Source of the DNA: Pseudomonas putida
Lineage (GTDB): Bacteria; Pseudomonadota; Gammaproteobacteria; Pseudomonadales; Pseudomonadaceae
DNA length: 64,000 nt
Assembly (NCBI GenBank): GCA_029953615.1
Contig: CP124529.1
Location: forward strand, 2,074,998-2,138,997
Direction: 5' to 3'
In this document: in pieces, positions 29,694 to 38,437 of the stretch
Position numbering within the stretch: position 1 is the first letter of the stretch
How the letters are laid out: every line of letters begins with the position of its first letter
Translations under genes and position numbers: made by a program
Notes under the pieces: model-generated
Database searches by the model: none
What the model was told of the DNA's origin: nothing
The model's input: the letters and a program-made list of their open reading frames with translations, nothing else

Positions 29694-29872
29694 ACTCCCT
29701 GGGGGATGCGCCAGTCGGTTATGTCCCTGAGCCGATACGCACAACCACGGGGGTTGCACGCTGGGGCCGGTGTGCATGTCCGCCCGACGGAAAGCCTTAA
29801 CGCCCCCTGCAATCTCCACCTTGAACTTTCGGGTTCAAGGGCTACACCGATAGCGGTCTTGTCGGGGAGCCT
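29694..29872 (+). ncRNA. ssrS: 6S RNA (SsrS)
   Basis: 6S RNA binds sigma-70 RNA polymerase in stationary phase. Located between zapA and ygfA, its conserved position. Recognisable conserved segments are TCCCTGAGCCGATA, GTGTGCATGTCCGC, ACGGAAAGCCTTAA and CCTTGAACTTTCGGGTTCAAGG near the 3' side (split: CTTGAACTTTCGGGTT). Terminal complementarity (CTCCCTGGGGG at the start, CGGGGAGCC at the end) closes the long hairpin. TATACT at 29682-29687 is a good -10. Ends are approximate to within about 5 bases. Confidence 0.9.
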
Positions 29873-29880
29873 GAATTCTC

Positions 29881-29904
29881 TTGCCCGCCCGTTCCGGCGG
29901 GCAA
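29881..29904 (+). terminator. hairpin after 6S RNA
   Basis: TTGCCCGCC and GGCGGGCAA form a 9-bp stem with a 6-base loop directly after the 6S RNA. The following TTCGTT is only a weak T-run, so it may act as a processing or partial terminator ahead of ygfA. Confidence 0.55.
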
Positions 29905-29956
29905 TTCGTTATGGCCGACCTTCCATGGTGGCCTGCACCTCCGGGATGTCCGTGCC

Positions 29957-30565
29957 ATGACCGACACTGCACCGCTCACCCGCCCCCAGCTTCGTCGCCT
30001 GCTCCGCAATGCCCGCCGCGCTCTTACCCCGGCCCAGCAACGCCAGGCCGCTCTTGGCCTGTACCGCCAGCTGGCACAGCACCCGCTGTTCCGCCGCGCC
30101 CGGCACATTGCCCTGTACCTGCCCAACGACGGTGAAATCGACCCTTACCTGCTACTGCGCGAAGCCCAGCGCCGCGGCAAGCGCACCTACCTGCCGGTGC
30201 TGCACGCCTGGCCGCGCACGCGCATGGTGTTCCAGCGCTTCGAGCAGGGCGAGAAGCTCAAGCCTAACCGCTTTCGCATTCCAGAACCGGTCACCGAGCG
30301 CAAGCGCCAGCGCCCGATCTGGTCGCTGGACCTGATCCTGCTACCGTTGGTCGGTTTCGACGAAGTGGGCGGGCGCCTGGGAATGGGGGGTGGTTTCTAT
30401 GATCGCAGCCTGGCCTACCAGGCACGTCGGCAAACCTGGAAAAAGCCGTTGTTGCTGGGCCTAGCGCATGAATGCCAGAAGGTCGAACGGCTGGCGCAGG
30501 CCAGCTGGGATGTACCGTTGCAGGGGACGGTCTCGGACCGTGGCTGGTACCTGGCCCCGCGTTGA
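29957..30565 (+). CDS. ygfA: 5-formyltetrahydrofolate cyclo-ligase
   Basis: A 202-residue enzyme that converts 5-formyl-THF to 5,10-methenyl-THF with ATP. The N-terminal helix LRRLLRNARRALTP and the C-terminal phosphate/folate loop VGFDEVGGRLGMGGGFYDR are diagnostic. It sits downstream of 6S RNA, the standard linkage, and may be co-transcribed with it. It complements the one-carbon genes (gcv) encoded earlier in the window. Confidence 0.94.
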   Translation: MTDTAPLTRPQLRRLLRNARRALTPAQQRQAALGLYRQLAQHPLFRRARHIALYLPNDGEIDPYLLLREAQRRGKRTYLPVLHAWPRTRMVFQRFEQGEKLKPNRFRIPEPVTERKRQRPIWSLDLILLPLVGFDEVGGRLGMGGGFYDRSLAYQARRQTWKKPLLLGLAHECQKVERLAQASWDVPLQGTVSDRGWYLAPR

Positions 30566-30584
30566 GCGGCGCCAGCGAGGGGCA

Positions 30585-30737
30585 TCAACGTTGCGGCTGG
30601 CTGGCGTCGACCGGCATCTGATAGGCGTTGTCCAGCTTGCGCTCCCAGAACCCTTGCGCATAACCGGTAGTGACCACACCCAGGCCGAAAATGAACACCA
30701 GGACCCACAGCAGATCCGGCTTGTTACGTTGATTCAT
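30585..30737 (-). CDS. small single-pass membrane protein of unknown function
   Basis: A 50-residue protein starting MNQRNKPDLLWVLVFIFG, with one transmembrane helix at about residues 9-28 and a polar C-terminus (WERKLDNAYQMP). A GGGGGG purine run lies about 9 bases upstream of the ATG at 30737. It is convergent with ygfA (19 bases between stops). I do not recognise a named family; conserved position and ribosome site support it as real. Confidence 0.72.
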   Translation of the reverse strand: MNQRNKPDLLWVLVFIFGLGVVTTGYAQGFWERKLDNAYQMPVDASQPQR

Positions 30738-30916
30738 CGAAGATTGCCCCCCCGGCAAACTGTTCAGGCTCGGCGAATTTTCTGGGAATCGCCGGAGCAT
30801 CGCGCTTTAAACGGGGCGCATTTTCCGACAACCTGCGTCTGCAAGCAAACCTTGACGTCAACCGGCTGTCGGTTTCGTGCAACAGGTTATTTCAAACCTT
30901 TTCAGGAGCAGCACCC

Positions 30917-31366
30917 ATGGCCTACTGGCTGATGAAATCCGAGCCCGACGAGCTCTCCATCGAAGCCCTTGGCCGCCTTGGCGAAGCGCGCTGGGACGGC
31001 GTGCGCAACTACCAGGCGCGCAATTTCCTGCGGGCCATGAACGTTGGTGACGAGTTCTTCTTCTACCACTCCAGCTGCCCCCAGCCGGGCATTGCCGGCA
31101 TCGCCAGGATCACCCGCGCAGCCTACCCGGACCCGACCGCGCTGGACCCGCAAAGCCACTACTACGATGCCAAGGCCACGCCTGACAAGAACCCGTGGAG
31201 CGCGGTGGATGTGGCCCATGTACAAACCCTGCCACGGGTGCTGGAGCTGGGCAGGCTGAAACAGCAGGCCGGCCTGGCCGAACTGCCGCTGGTGCAAAAG
31301 GGCAGCCGCCTGTCGGTAATGCCGGTGACGCCAGAGCAATGGGCGGTGATTGTCGCTTTGCGTTGA
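30917..31366 (+). CDS. EVE-domain protein
   Basis: A 149-residue stand-alone EVE domain (PUA-like fold). MAYWLMKSEPDELSIEAL, WDGVRNYQARNFLR and GDEFFFYHSSC are the conserved pocket segments; EVE domains bind modified bases in nucleic acids. The ATG follows CAGGAGCAGCACCC. Its last 62 bases, including the stop, are duplicated 171 bases further on. It is not beside a restriction or methylation gene, so it is probably the housekeeping type. Confidence 0.92.
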   Translation: MAYWLMKSEPDELSIEALGRLGEARWDGVRNYQARNFLRAMNVGDEFFFYHSSCPQPGIAGIARITRAAYPDPTALDPQSHYYDAKATPDKNPWSAVDVAHVQTLPRVLELGRLKQQAGLAELPLVQKGSRLSVMPVTPEQWAVIVALR

Positions 31367-31646
31367 AACTGCGGCTAAGGTCATAAACCAAAGGGGCCGC
31401 TCTGCGGCCCATCGCCGGCAAGCCAGCTCCCACCCCGACCGCATAGACCTCAAGCCATGCGCTGCCCCTGTGGGAGCCGCCTTTCGGTGATGCCGGTGAC
31501 GCCAGAGCAGTGGGCGGTGATTGTCGCTTTGCGCTGAAACTGCGGCTAAGGTCATAAACCAAAGGGGCCGCTCTGCGGCCCATCGCCGGCAAGCCAGCTC
31601 CCACCCCGACCGCATAGACCTCAAGCCATGCGCTGCCCCTGTGGGA
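31305..31646. repeat. 171-bp tandem duplication covering the EVE gene's 3' end and a REP unit
   Basis: Copy 1 is 31305-31475 and copy 2 is 31476-31646. Each contains the last 62 bases of the EVE reading frame, its stop codon, a linker and a REP composite (ggggccgctctgcggccc, ggcaagccagctcccac, acctcaagccatgcgc, ctgtgggag). The copies differ at only four positions (31312, 31318, 31339, 31363 in copy 1), all within the coding part and all third-codon synonymous. AGCCGCC at both junctions suggests recombination at short homology. Copy 2's coding tail has no start and is not a gene. Confidence 0.93.
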
Positions 31647-31764
31647 GCTGGCTTGCCGGCGATGGGTTGCGAAGCAGACCCAGTCATGGATTTGACTGAT
31701 ATCAACACGCCGCGCGCGGCCACAGGCCATGATGCAATGTGCATGACCGCAAGGATGCAGAACG
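31367..31764. other. 398-base gap after the EVE gene
   Basis: The gap holds copy-1 REP, the duplicated EVE tail, the complete REP composite of copy 2 (to 31667, ending ttgccggcgatggg) and ~97 bases before the HlyD-like gene, where the exporter operon's promoter should lie. I see no further gene. Confidence 0.7.
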
Positions 31765-32724
31765 ATGAACCGATACGCCCCCAGAATCTTCGCCACCGCG
31801 CTGATCACCCTGCTCGCAGCAGCCGGTGGGCTGGGATACTGGAAGTCGCTCCACGACCAGTTGCCCGAAGGCCTGAGCATGGGCAACGGCCGCCTCGAAG
31901 CCACCGAAGTGCAGATCGCCAGCAAGATCCCCGGGCGCCTGGCCGAAGTGCTGGTCGACGAAGGTGACAAGGTCACTCGCGGCCAGCTGTTGGCGCGCAT
32001 CGACACCCGCACCCTGGAAGCCCAACGCAGCCAGGCCGAAGCCGAAGTGCTGCGCGCCCGGGAAAACTACGCCGCCGCCCAGGCCAGCGTGCAGCTGCGC
32101 CAGAGCGAACTGCTGCTGGCCAGCCAGGAGCTCAAGCGTGTGCGCGAGATATTCCAGCGCAAGTACGCCAGCCAGCAATTGCTCGACCAGCAGCAGGCGC
32201 GCTTCGACACGGCCAACGCCGCCGTGGTCGCCGCCCGCGCGCAACTGGCGGCGATCAAGGCCGCCATTGGCGCCGCCGAGGCCCAGGTGGCGCAGCTCAC
32301 CAGCGAAATCGACGACAGCAGCCTGCGCGCACCGATCGACGGCATCATCCAGCTGCGCCTGGCCGAACCCGGTGAAGTGCTGGGTGCCGGCGGCCGCGTA
32401 CTGATGCTGATCGACCCCAGCGACCAGTACATGAACCTCTACCTGCCGGCCTCCACCAGCGGCCGGCTGACCGTCGGCGACCAGGCACGTATCGTGCTCG
32501 ACGCCCTGCCCGAGCAGGCGCTGCCGGCGAAAGTGACCTTTGTCGCGGCCAAGGCCCAGTTCACCCCCAAGCAGGTGGAAACCCGCGACGAGCGGCAGAA
32601 GCTGGTGTTTCGCGTCAAGCTGCGCCTGAGCGACCCGGGCGCCGTGCCACAAGCCAAGCCAGGCATGCCAGGCGCCGGCTATGTACGCACGGCTGAAGTG
32701 GACTGGCCGGCCAACCTGCAATGA
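31765..32724 (+). CDS. HlyD-family periplasmic adaptor (membrane fusion protein)
   Basis: A 319-residue adaptor anchored by one N-terminal helix (residues ~7-25). It carries the split lipoyl/barrel-sandwich domain (ATEVQIASKIPGRLAEVLVDEGDKV near 45-70, here ASKIPGRLAEVLVDEGDKV, and LRAPIDGIIQLRLAEPGEVL near 190-210) around a long alpha hairpin (~75-185). It links an inner-membrane exporter to an outer-membrane channel. Its stop overlaps the next gene's start (ATGA), and with the two following genes forms a YbhG/YhiI-RbbA-YhhJ-type export system. AAGGA precedes the ATG. Confidence 0.92.
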   Translation: MNRYAPRIFATALITLLAAAGGLGYWKSLHDQLPEGLSMGNGRLEATEVQIASKIPGRLAEVLVDEGDKVTRGQLLARIDTRTLEAQRSQAEAEVLRARENYAAAQASVQLRQSELLLASQELKRVREIFQRKYASQQLLDQQQARFDTANAAVVAARAQLAAIKAAIGAAEAQVAQLTSEIDDSSLRAPIDGIIQLRLAEPGEVLGAGGRVLMLIDPSDQYMNLYLPASTSGRLTVGDQARIVLDALPEQALPAKVTFVAAKAQFTPKQVETRDERQKLVFRVKLRLSDPGAVPQAKPGMPGAGYVRTAEVDWPANLQ

Positions 32725-35442
32725 ACGCCCCGGCCTTGCTGGCCGAGGGCATCAGCCATCGCTATGGCGACCTGGTGGCCCTGCATCCCCTTGGCTTCAG
32801 CCTGCCTGCGGGCACCCGCTGCGCGCTGATCGGCCCTGACGGGGCTGGCAAATCGACCCTGCTGGGGCTGATCGCCGGCGTCAAGCGCCTGCAACAGGGC
32901 GAACTGCAGGTGCTGGGCGGCTCGATCCGCCAGCGGCGCCATCGTGCAGCGCTGTACCCGAAAGTGGCGTTCATGCCGCAGGGACTGGGTAACAACCTGT
33001 ATCCGGAACTGTCGATCCGCGAAAACATCCGTTTTTTCGCCACCCTGTTCGGCCTCGGCCGCCGCGAATGCGAACAGCGCATGGCAAACCTGCTGCAGGC
33101 CACCGACCTGCAGCGCTTCGCCGAGCGCCCGGCGGGCAAGCTGTCGGGCGGCATGAAGCAGAAGCTGGGCCTGTGCTGCGCGCTGATCCACGAACCGGAC
33201 CTGTTGATCCTCGACGAACCGACGACGGGTGTCGACCCGCTGTCACGGCGGCGCTTCTGGGAGCTGGTCGAACAGGTGCGCGCGCAACGCCCGCAACTGA
33301 CCCTGCTGGTGGCCACCGCCTACATGGAGGAAGCCGAACAGTTCGAGCATTGCCTGATGCTCGACGGCGGCCGCCTGCTGGCCGCAGGCCCCAGCCATGA
33401 ACTGGCCGCAGTCACCCCCGGCGGCAAGCTCGACGACGCCTTCATCCACTATCAGGGCGCGGGCAAGGCCCAGCATCAACCGCTGACCATTCCGCCGCGC
33501 CCTGCCACGGACGGCCCGGTCGCCATCGAGGCGCACGACCTGACCCTGCGCTTTGGCGATTTCACTGCCGTGAACAAGGTCAGTTTCGCGATTGGCCGCG
33601 GGGAGATCTTCGGCTTCCTCGGCTCCAACGGCTGCGGCAAGACCACCACCATGAAAGTGCTCACCGGCCTGATGCCGGCCAGCGAGGGCAGTGCCAGCCT
33701 GCTCGGCCGCCCGGTGGATGCCAGCGACCTGGCCACGCGCAAGCGGGTCGGTTTCATGTCGCAGAGTTTTTCGCTGTATGGCGAGCTCAACACACGGCAG
33801 AACCTGGCCCTGCATGCCCGCCTGTTCGACCTGCCCAAGGCAGAGAGCGCCAAGCGTATCGACGAGCTTATCGAGCGCTTCGACCTGAGCGCCATCGCCG
33901 ACCAGCCGTCCGGCGCCCTGCCCCTCGGCCTGCGCCAACGCCTGTCGCTGGCGGTAGCGGTGCTGCACCGTCCGGAAGTGCTGATCCTCGACGAACCCAC
34001 CTCCGGTGTCGACCCGGCTGCCCGCGACGACTTCTGGCGCCTGCTGGTAGAGCTGTCACGCGAGCAGGGCGTGACCATCTTCCTTTCCACCCACTTCATG
34101 AACGAAGCCCAGCGCTGCGACCGCATCTCGTTGATGCATGCCGGCCGGGTACTGGCCTGCGACACACCGGATGCCCTGCAACGCCAGTTCCAGGGCAACA
34201 CCCTGGAAGACGCGTTCGTTCGCTGCCTGGAACAAGCCCAGGAACTGGCGCCACCCACCACCGACAACGCCGTGCTGGAGCAGGCCGCCACGCCGGTGCC
34301 GGCGCTGCGCCAGGGCTTCAGCCTGCGTCGCCTGCTGGCGGTGGCCAGCCGTGAGGGCAAGGAGCTGCTGCGCGACAAGGTGCGCCTGGCCTTCGCCCTG
34401 CTGGGGGCGATGTTCATGATGGTGATCTTCGGCTATGGCATTTCCCTGGATGTGGAAAACCTCGCCTTCGCCGTGCACGACCAGGACCAGAGCCCGCAAA
34501 GCCGGGCCTACCTCGAAGCTTTCCGTAGTTCACGCTATTTCGCCGAACAGGCGCCCATCCGCGATACCCGCGAAATGCACCAGCGCCTCCAGCGCTCGGA
34601 AATCAAACTGGCGCTGGAAATTCCGCCCGGGTTTGGCCGCGACCTGTACGCCGGGCGCCAACCGGTAGTGGCCGCCTGGCTCGACGGCGGCATGCCATTC
34701 CGCGCGGAAACCAGCCGCAATTACGTGGAAGCCGTGCACCAGGCCAACCTTGAGCATCTGGCCAAGGCCAGCCCACAGCCGCAGCCGCGTCAGGACCTGG
34801 TGCGCCTGGAAACCCGTTTTCGCTACAACCAGGATGTGGTCAGCGTGAACGCCATCGGCCCGGGGGTGATGGCGCTGATCCTGGCGTTCATCCCGGCGAT
34901 GCTCACCGCGCTGGGTATCGTCCGCGAGAAAGAGCTCGGCTCCATCACCAACTTCTACGCCACCCCCCATCACCCGCCTGGAGTTCCTGCTCGGCAAGCA
35001 GATGCCCTACCTGGCCGTGAGCCTGGTCAACCTGGCGCTGCTGGTGGCGATGAACCGCTGGCTGTTCGCCGTACCGCTCAAGGGCAGCGTCTTGGCCCTG
35101 GCCTGTGGCGGCCTGGCCTACCTGCTGGCGACCACCAGCCTGGGCCTGCTGATCTCGGCTTTCACTCGCACGCAGATCGCCGCCATCCTCGGCACCATGA
35201 TCATCACCAGCCTGCCGACCATCCAGTTTTCCGGGCTGATCGTGCCACGCTCGTCGCTGGACGGCGCGGCAGCGGTGATGGGCCAGCTGTTCCCGGCGGG
35301 CTATTTCCTCGACATCGCGGTCGGCACCTTCACCAAGGCACTGGGCCTGCGCGAACTGTGGCCGCAGTGCCTGATCCTGCTGGGCTTCTTCACCGTATTC
35401 ACCGGCCTCAGCCTGGCCATGCTGAAGAAGCAGGAGGCCTGA
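32721..35442 (+). pseudogene. RbbA/YhiH-like ABC exporter: two ATPase domains fused to a permease, frame broken at a C6 run
   Basis: If one C of the C-run 34963-34968 is removed, a 906-residue protein results: a first nucleotide-binding domain (Walker A GPDGAGKST at 38-46, LSGGMKQK, LLILDEPTTG), a second one (GSNGCGKTT near 300, LPLGLRQR signature variant, VLILDEPTSG), and a C-terminal ABC-2 permease with about six membrane segments. This fused layout is that of RbbA/YhiH. With the extra C the frame leaves after NFYATP and ends in unrelated sequence; the true C-terminus is in the next frame to 35442. The neighbours are intact and the change is in a homopolymer, so a sequence error is likely. 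A +1 slip at CCC-C is a less likely alternative. Confidence 0.85.
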
Positions 35443-35443
35443 C

Positions 35444-36556
35444 ATGTCGCACTTCAGCCACACCCTGCGCCTGGGCTTCAAGGAACTGACCAGCCTGCGC
35501 CATGACAGCGTGTTACTGCTGTTCCTGCTGTACGCCTTCAGCGTGGCCATCTACATGCCGGCAGCCGGTTCGGTGATCGGCGTGCACAATGCCAGCGTCG
35601 CAGTGGTCGACGAAGACCACAGCCTGCTGTCCCGCAAGCTCAGCGAAGCCTTGCAACCGCCCGAGTTCCAGCCCGCCGTGCCGCTGGCCCCGGAGCGCCT
35701 GGACCAGGCCATGGACAGCGGCCAGTACACCTTCGTCATCAATGTGCCGGTGAACTTCCAGAGCGACCTGCTGGCAGGGCGCTCGCCGGAGCTGCAGATC
35801 AACGTCGATGCCACCGCCATGAGCCAGGCGTTCATGGGCGCCGGCTATATCGGCCGCATCTTCGAACGCGAGCTGCTCGACTACGGCCAGCGGGCGGACG
35901 CCCAGAGCCCGATCGCGATCAATGCCAAGGCCCTGTTCAACCCCAATCTGGAGGGTGGCTGGTTCCTGGCGGTGATCCAGATCGTCAACAACATCACCAT
36001 CCTGGCGATCATCCTCACCGGCACCGCGCTGCTGCGCGAGCGCGAACATGGCACCCTCGACCACCTGCTGGTGCTACCGCTGACCGCCCTGGAAATCATG
36101 CTGGCGAAAATCGCCAGCAACGCGCTGGTGGTGGTGATCTGCACCTGGATTTCGCTGGTGGTGGTGGTCAAGGGTGCGCTGGGCGTGCCGCTGTCCGGCT
36201 CGATGGGGCTGTTCCTGGCTGTCACCGCGCTGTACCTGTTTGCCAGTACCGCACTGGGTATCTTCCTCGCCACCTTGGCGCGCTCGACGCCGCAGTTCGG
36301 CCTGCTGGCGATTCCGGTGATCATCCCGATGCTGTTGCTGTCCGGCGGCAGCACGCCGCTGGACAGCATGCCGCAGTGGCTGCAGTGGGTGATGCAGGGG
36401 TCGCCGTCGACGCACTTCGTCAGCCTTGGTGCCGCAATCCTGTTCCGTGATGCCGGGTGGACGGTGGTGTGGCCGGACATCCTGGTGCTGGCCGTGATCG
36501 GCCTGGTGTTCTTCGGCGTGGCGCTGGCACGGTTTCGCCGAAGCCTGGCGTCCTGA
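35444..36556 (+). CDS. ABC-2 type permease (YhhJ-like)
   Basis: A 370-residue permease with one helix near residues 22-40, a large periplasmic domain (~45-165) and five further membrane helices toward the C-terminus. The motif LLREREHGTLDHLLVLPLT is the characteristic ABC-2 cytoplasmic loop after the second helix. It starts 1 base after the preceding stop and is the last gene of the three-gene exporter operon. The substrate is unknown; related systems export drugs or hydrophobic compounds. Confidence 0.9.
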   Translation: MSHFSHTLRLGFKELTSLRHDSVLLLFLLYAFSVAIYMPAAGSVIGVHNASVAVVDEDHSLLSRKLSEALQPPEFQPAVPLAPERLDQAMDSGQYTFVINVPVNFQSDLLAGRSPELQINVDATAMSQAFMGAGYIGRIFERELLDYGQRADAQSPIAINAKALFNPNLEGGWFLAVIQIVNNITILAIILTGTALLREREHGTLDHLLVLPLTALEIMLAKIASNALVVVICTWISLVVVVKGALGVPLSGSMGLFLAVTALYLFASTALGIFLATLARSTPQFGLLAIPVIIPMLLLSGGSTPLDSMPQWLQWVMQGSPSTHFVSLGAAILFRDAGWTVVWPDILVLAVIGLVFFGVALARFRRSLAS

Positions 36557-36607
36557 GCAAAACTCAAGACCACCTGCCCGGTTCAAATTCAAGAGTCTGC
36601 GCGATCG

Positions 36608-36695
36608 CTGTGGGAGCGGGCACGCCCGCGAACACCGGCGAAGCCGGTGCCATTCACCGCGGCGCCTGCTTCGCGGGCTCGCCCGCCCCCACAGG
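36608..36695. repeat. REP pair in tail-to-tail arrangement
   Basis: cgctgtgggagcgggcacgcccgcg is followed, after a short caccggcgaagccggtg hairpin, by cttcgcgggctcgcccgcccccacagg. The REP order is opposite to that of most pairs in the window. It lies between converging exporter and FliL-like genes. Confidence 0.8.
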
Positions 36696-36754
36696 TCCCT
36701 GCCAGGCCATTGAAAGTAGTTTCAACCCGAAGTGCGTCAACTCGAACCAGTGGG

Positions 36755-37159
36755 TCACTGCACAATCAGGTTGTTGAACAGCAAATCTTCAACGATCGGC
36801 TTGCCCTCTTCGGCTTCCATCACCTGCTGCACCTGTTTCAGCGCTTCCTGGCGAAGATGTTCCTTGGCCTCGACATTGCTCATGCTGTCCACCGACTGCT
36901 GGGTGAACAGCGCCACCAGCTGGTTGCGGATCAGCGGCTCGTGGTGCTTCACCGCCTTCGCGGCTTCGTCGCCGGTTACGCGCAGGGCCACGTCGGCCTT
37001 GTACACGCGCAGCCGCGGGCTGCCGTCGAGGGCGTAGTTGCCGACAAAGGGCGGGCTCAAGCTGATGTAGGCGACTTTAGGCGCCCCTTCCTTGGCTTCC
37101 TCGGCCATGGCCGCAGCTGGCAGCAGCAGCGCCAGCACCATCAAGATCCACGCTTTCAC
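36755..37159 (-). CDS. FliL-like exported protein
   Basis: A 134-residue protein with a signal peptide or N-terminal anchor (VKAWILMVLALLLPAAAMA, residues 1-19) and a FliL-type periplasmic domain (PPFVGNYAL...RVYKADVALRV; VDSMSNVEAKEHLRQEALKQV; PIVEDLLFNNLIVQ). The GTG at 37159 has GAGGAG 7 bases upstream, which decides the start. It is not near flagellar genes, so it is a FliL-domain paralogue rather than FliL itself. Confidence 0.82.
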   Translation of the reverse strand: MKAWILMVLALLLPAAAMAEEAKEGAPKVAYISLSPPFVGNYALDGSPRLRVYKADVALRVTGDEAAKAVKHHEPLIRNQLVALFTQQSVDSMSNVEAKEHLRQEALKQVQQVMEAEEGKPIVEDLLFNNLIVQ

Positions 37160-37328
37160 GAATTCGCTCCTCAATACAGTTGGCGCCAGCTTACCCAGCA
37201 TGCCACTCAAACCCAAGCACAGGCTTGTGCCGCCACTTATGCCTGCACATCAGGGTGGGCCATGCTCGTTGACCGGACCGGCGCCCCTCCTACACTTATC
37301 GGCCACTACCCGCAAAGGAATAGCCCCG

Positions 37329-38306
37329 ATGAAAGCTGTGTTGTGCAAAACCCTGGGCCCGGCGCGCGACCTGGTGCTGGAAGAGGTGGCCAGCCCGGTG
37401 CCAAAGAAAAACGAAATCCTGCTGGATGTGCAGGCCGCCGGGGTCAACTTCCCCGACACCCTGATCATCGAAGGCAAGTACCAGTTCCAGCCACCGTTGC
37501 CATTCTCCCCCGGCGGCGAGGCGGCCGGCGTGGTGGCCGCAGTCGGTGAAAAGGCCGGCACGTTCAAGGTCGGCGACCGGGTCATGGCGCTGACCGGCTG
37601 GGGTGCGTTCGCCGAGCAGGTGGCGGTGCCGTTCTACAATGTGCTGCCGATCCCCGCGAGCATGGACTTCACCACCGCAGCGGCGTTCGGCATGACCTAC
37701 GGCACCTCCATGCACGCCCTGCGCCAGCGCGGCCAGTTGCAGGCGGGCGAGACCCTGCTGGTGCTGGGCGCGTCCGGCGGAGTGGGCCTGGCGGCGGTGG
37801 AGATCGGCAAGGCCATGGGCGCGCGGGTGATCGCGGCCGCCAGCAGTGCGGAAAAACTGGCCGTGGCCAAGGCAGCCGGGGCGGATGAACTGATCGACTA
37901 CAGCCAGGCCAGCCTGCGTGACGAGATCAAGCGCCTGACCGGCGGCCAGGGGGTGGATGTGATCTACGACCCGGTGGGCGGCGAGCTGTTCGAGCAGGCA
38001 GTGCGCGGGCTGGCCTGGAATGGCCGGTTGCTGGTGGTGGGCTTTGCCAGCGGAACCATCCCGCAGCTGGCGGCCAACCTGGTGTTGCTCAAGGGCGCGG
38101 CGGTGCTCGGGGTGTTCTGGGGGGCATTTGCCCAGCGTCAGCCGGAGGACAATGCGGCCAACTTTCGGCAGCTGTTTGCCTGGCATGCAGAAGGCAAGTT
38201 GAAGCCGCTGGTGTCACAGACTTATCCACTGGCTGAGGCGGGGGCAGCCATTGAGAGGCTGGGGCAGCGACAGGCTGTGGGGAAGTTGGTGGTGCTGGCC
38301 AGGTAA
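37329..38306 (+). CDS. NADPH:quinone oxidoreductase-like MDR protein
   Basis: A 325-residue zinc-less medium-chain dehydrogenase/reductase. The N-terminal GroES-like domain (residues 1-~120) includes VNFPDTLIIEGKYQ and PFSPGGEAAGVV. The Rossmann domain has LVLGASGGVGLAAVEIGKAMG near 140-160 and GGQGVDVIYDPVGGELFEQAV. Zinc ligands are absent, as in QOR/acryloyl-CoA reductase-like members. AAAGGA lies 9 bases before the ATG. The precise substrate cannot be read; it is a single-gene unit flanked by REPs. Confidence 0.9.
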   Translation: MKAVLCKTLGPARDLVLEEVASPVPKKNEILLDVQAAGVNFPDTLIIEGKYQFQPPLPFSPGGEAAGVVAAVGEKAGTFKVGDRVMALTGWGAFAEQVAVPFYNVLPIPASMDFTTAAAFGMTYGTSMHALRQRGQLQAGETLLVLGASGGVGLAAVEIGKAMGARVIAAASSAEKLAVAKAAGADELIDYSQASLRDEIKRLTGGQGVDVIYDPVGGELFEQAVRGLAWNGRLLVVGFASGTIPQLAANLVLLKGAAVLGVFWGAFAQRQPEDNAANFRQLFAWHAEGKLKPLVSQTYPLAEAGAAIERLGQRQAVGKLVVLAR

Positions 38307-38330
38307 GGCTTCAGGGGTTTATCGACTGTT

Positions 38331-38427
38331 CCGGCCTCTTCGCGGGCACGCCCGCTCCCACAGGAATACCATGCCGTTCGAGGCTGTGGTGATCCTGTGG
38401 GAGCGGGCGTGCCCGCGAAGAGGCCGG
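38331..38427. repeat. REP pair after the quinone oxidoreductase gene
   Basis: ccggcctcttcgcgggcacg with cccgctcccacagg is followed, after ~40 bases, by its inverted complement ending gaagaggccgg. It sits between convergent genes (chaC end at 38438). Confidence 0.85.
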
Positions 38428-38437
38428 TGCAGACAAA

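Noticed and set aside
31476..31540. A second EVE gene
   Set aside because: Only the last 20 codons are duplicated, with no start codon or upstream domain.
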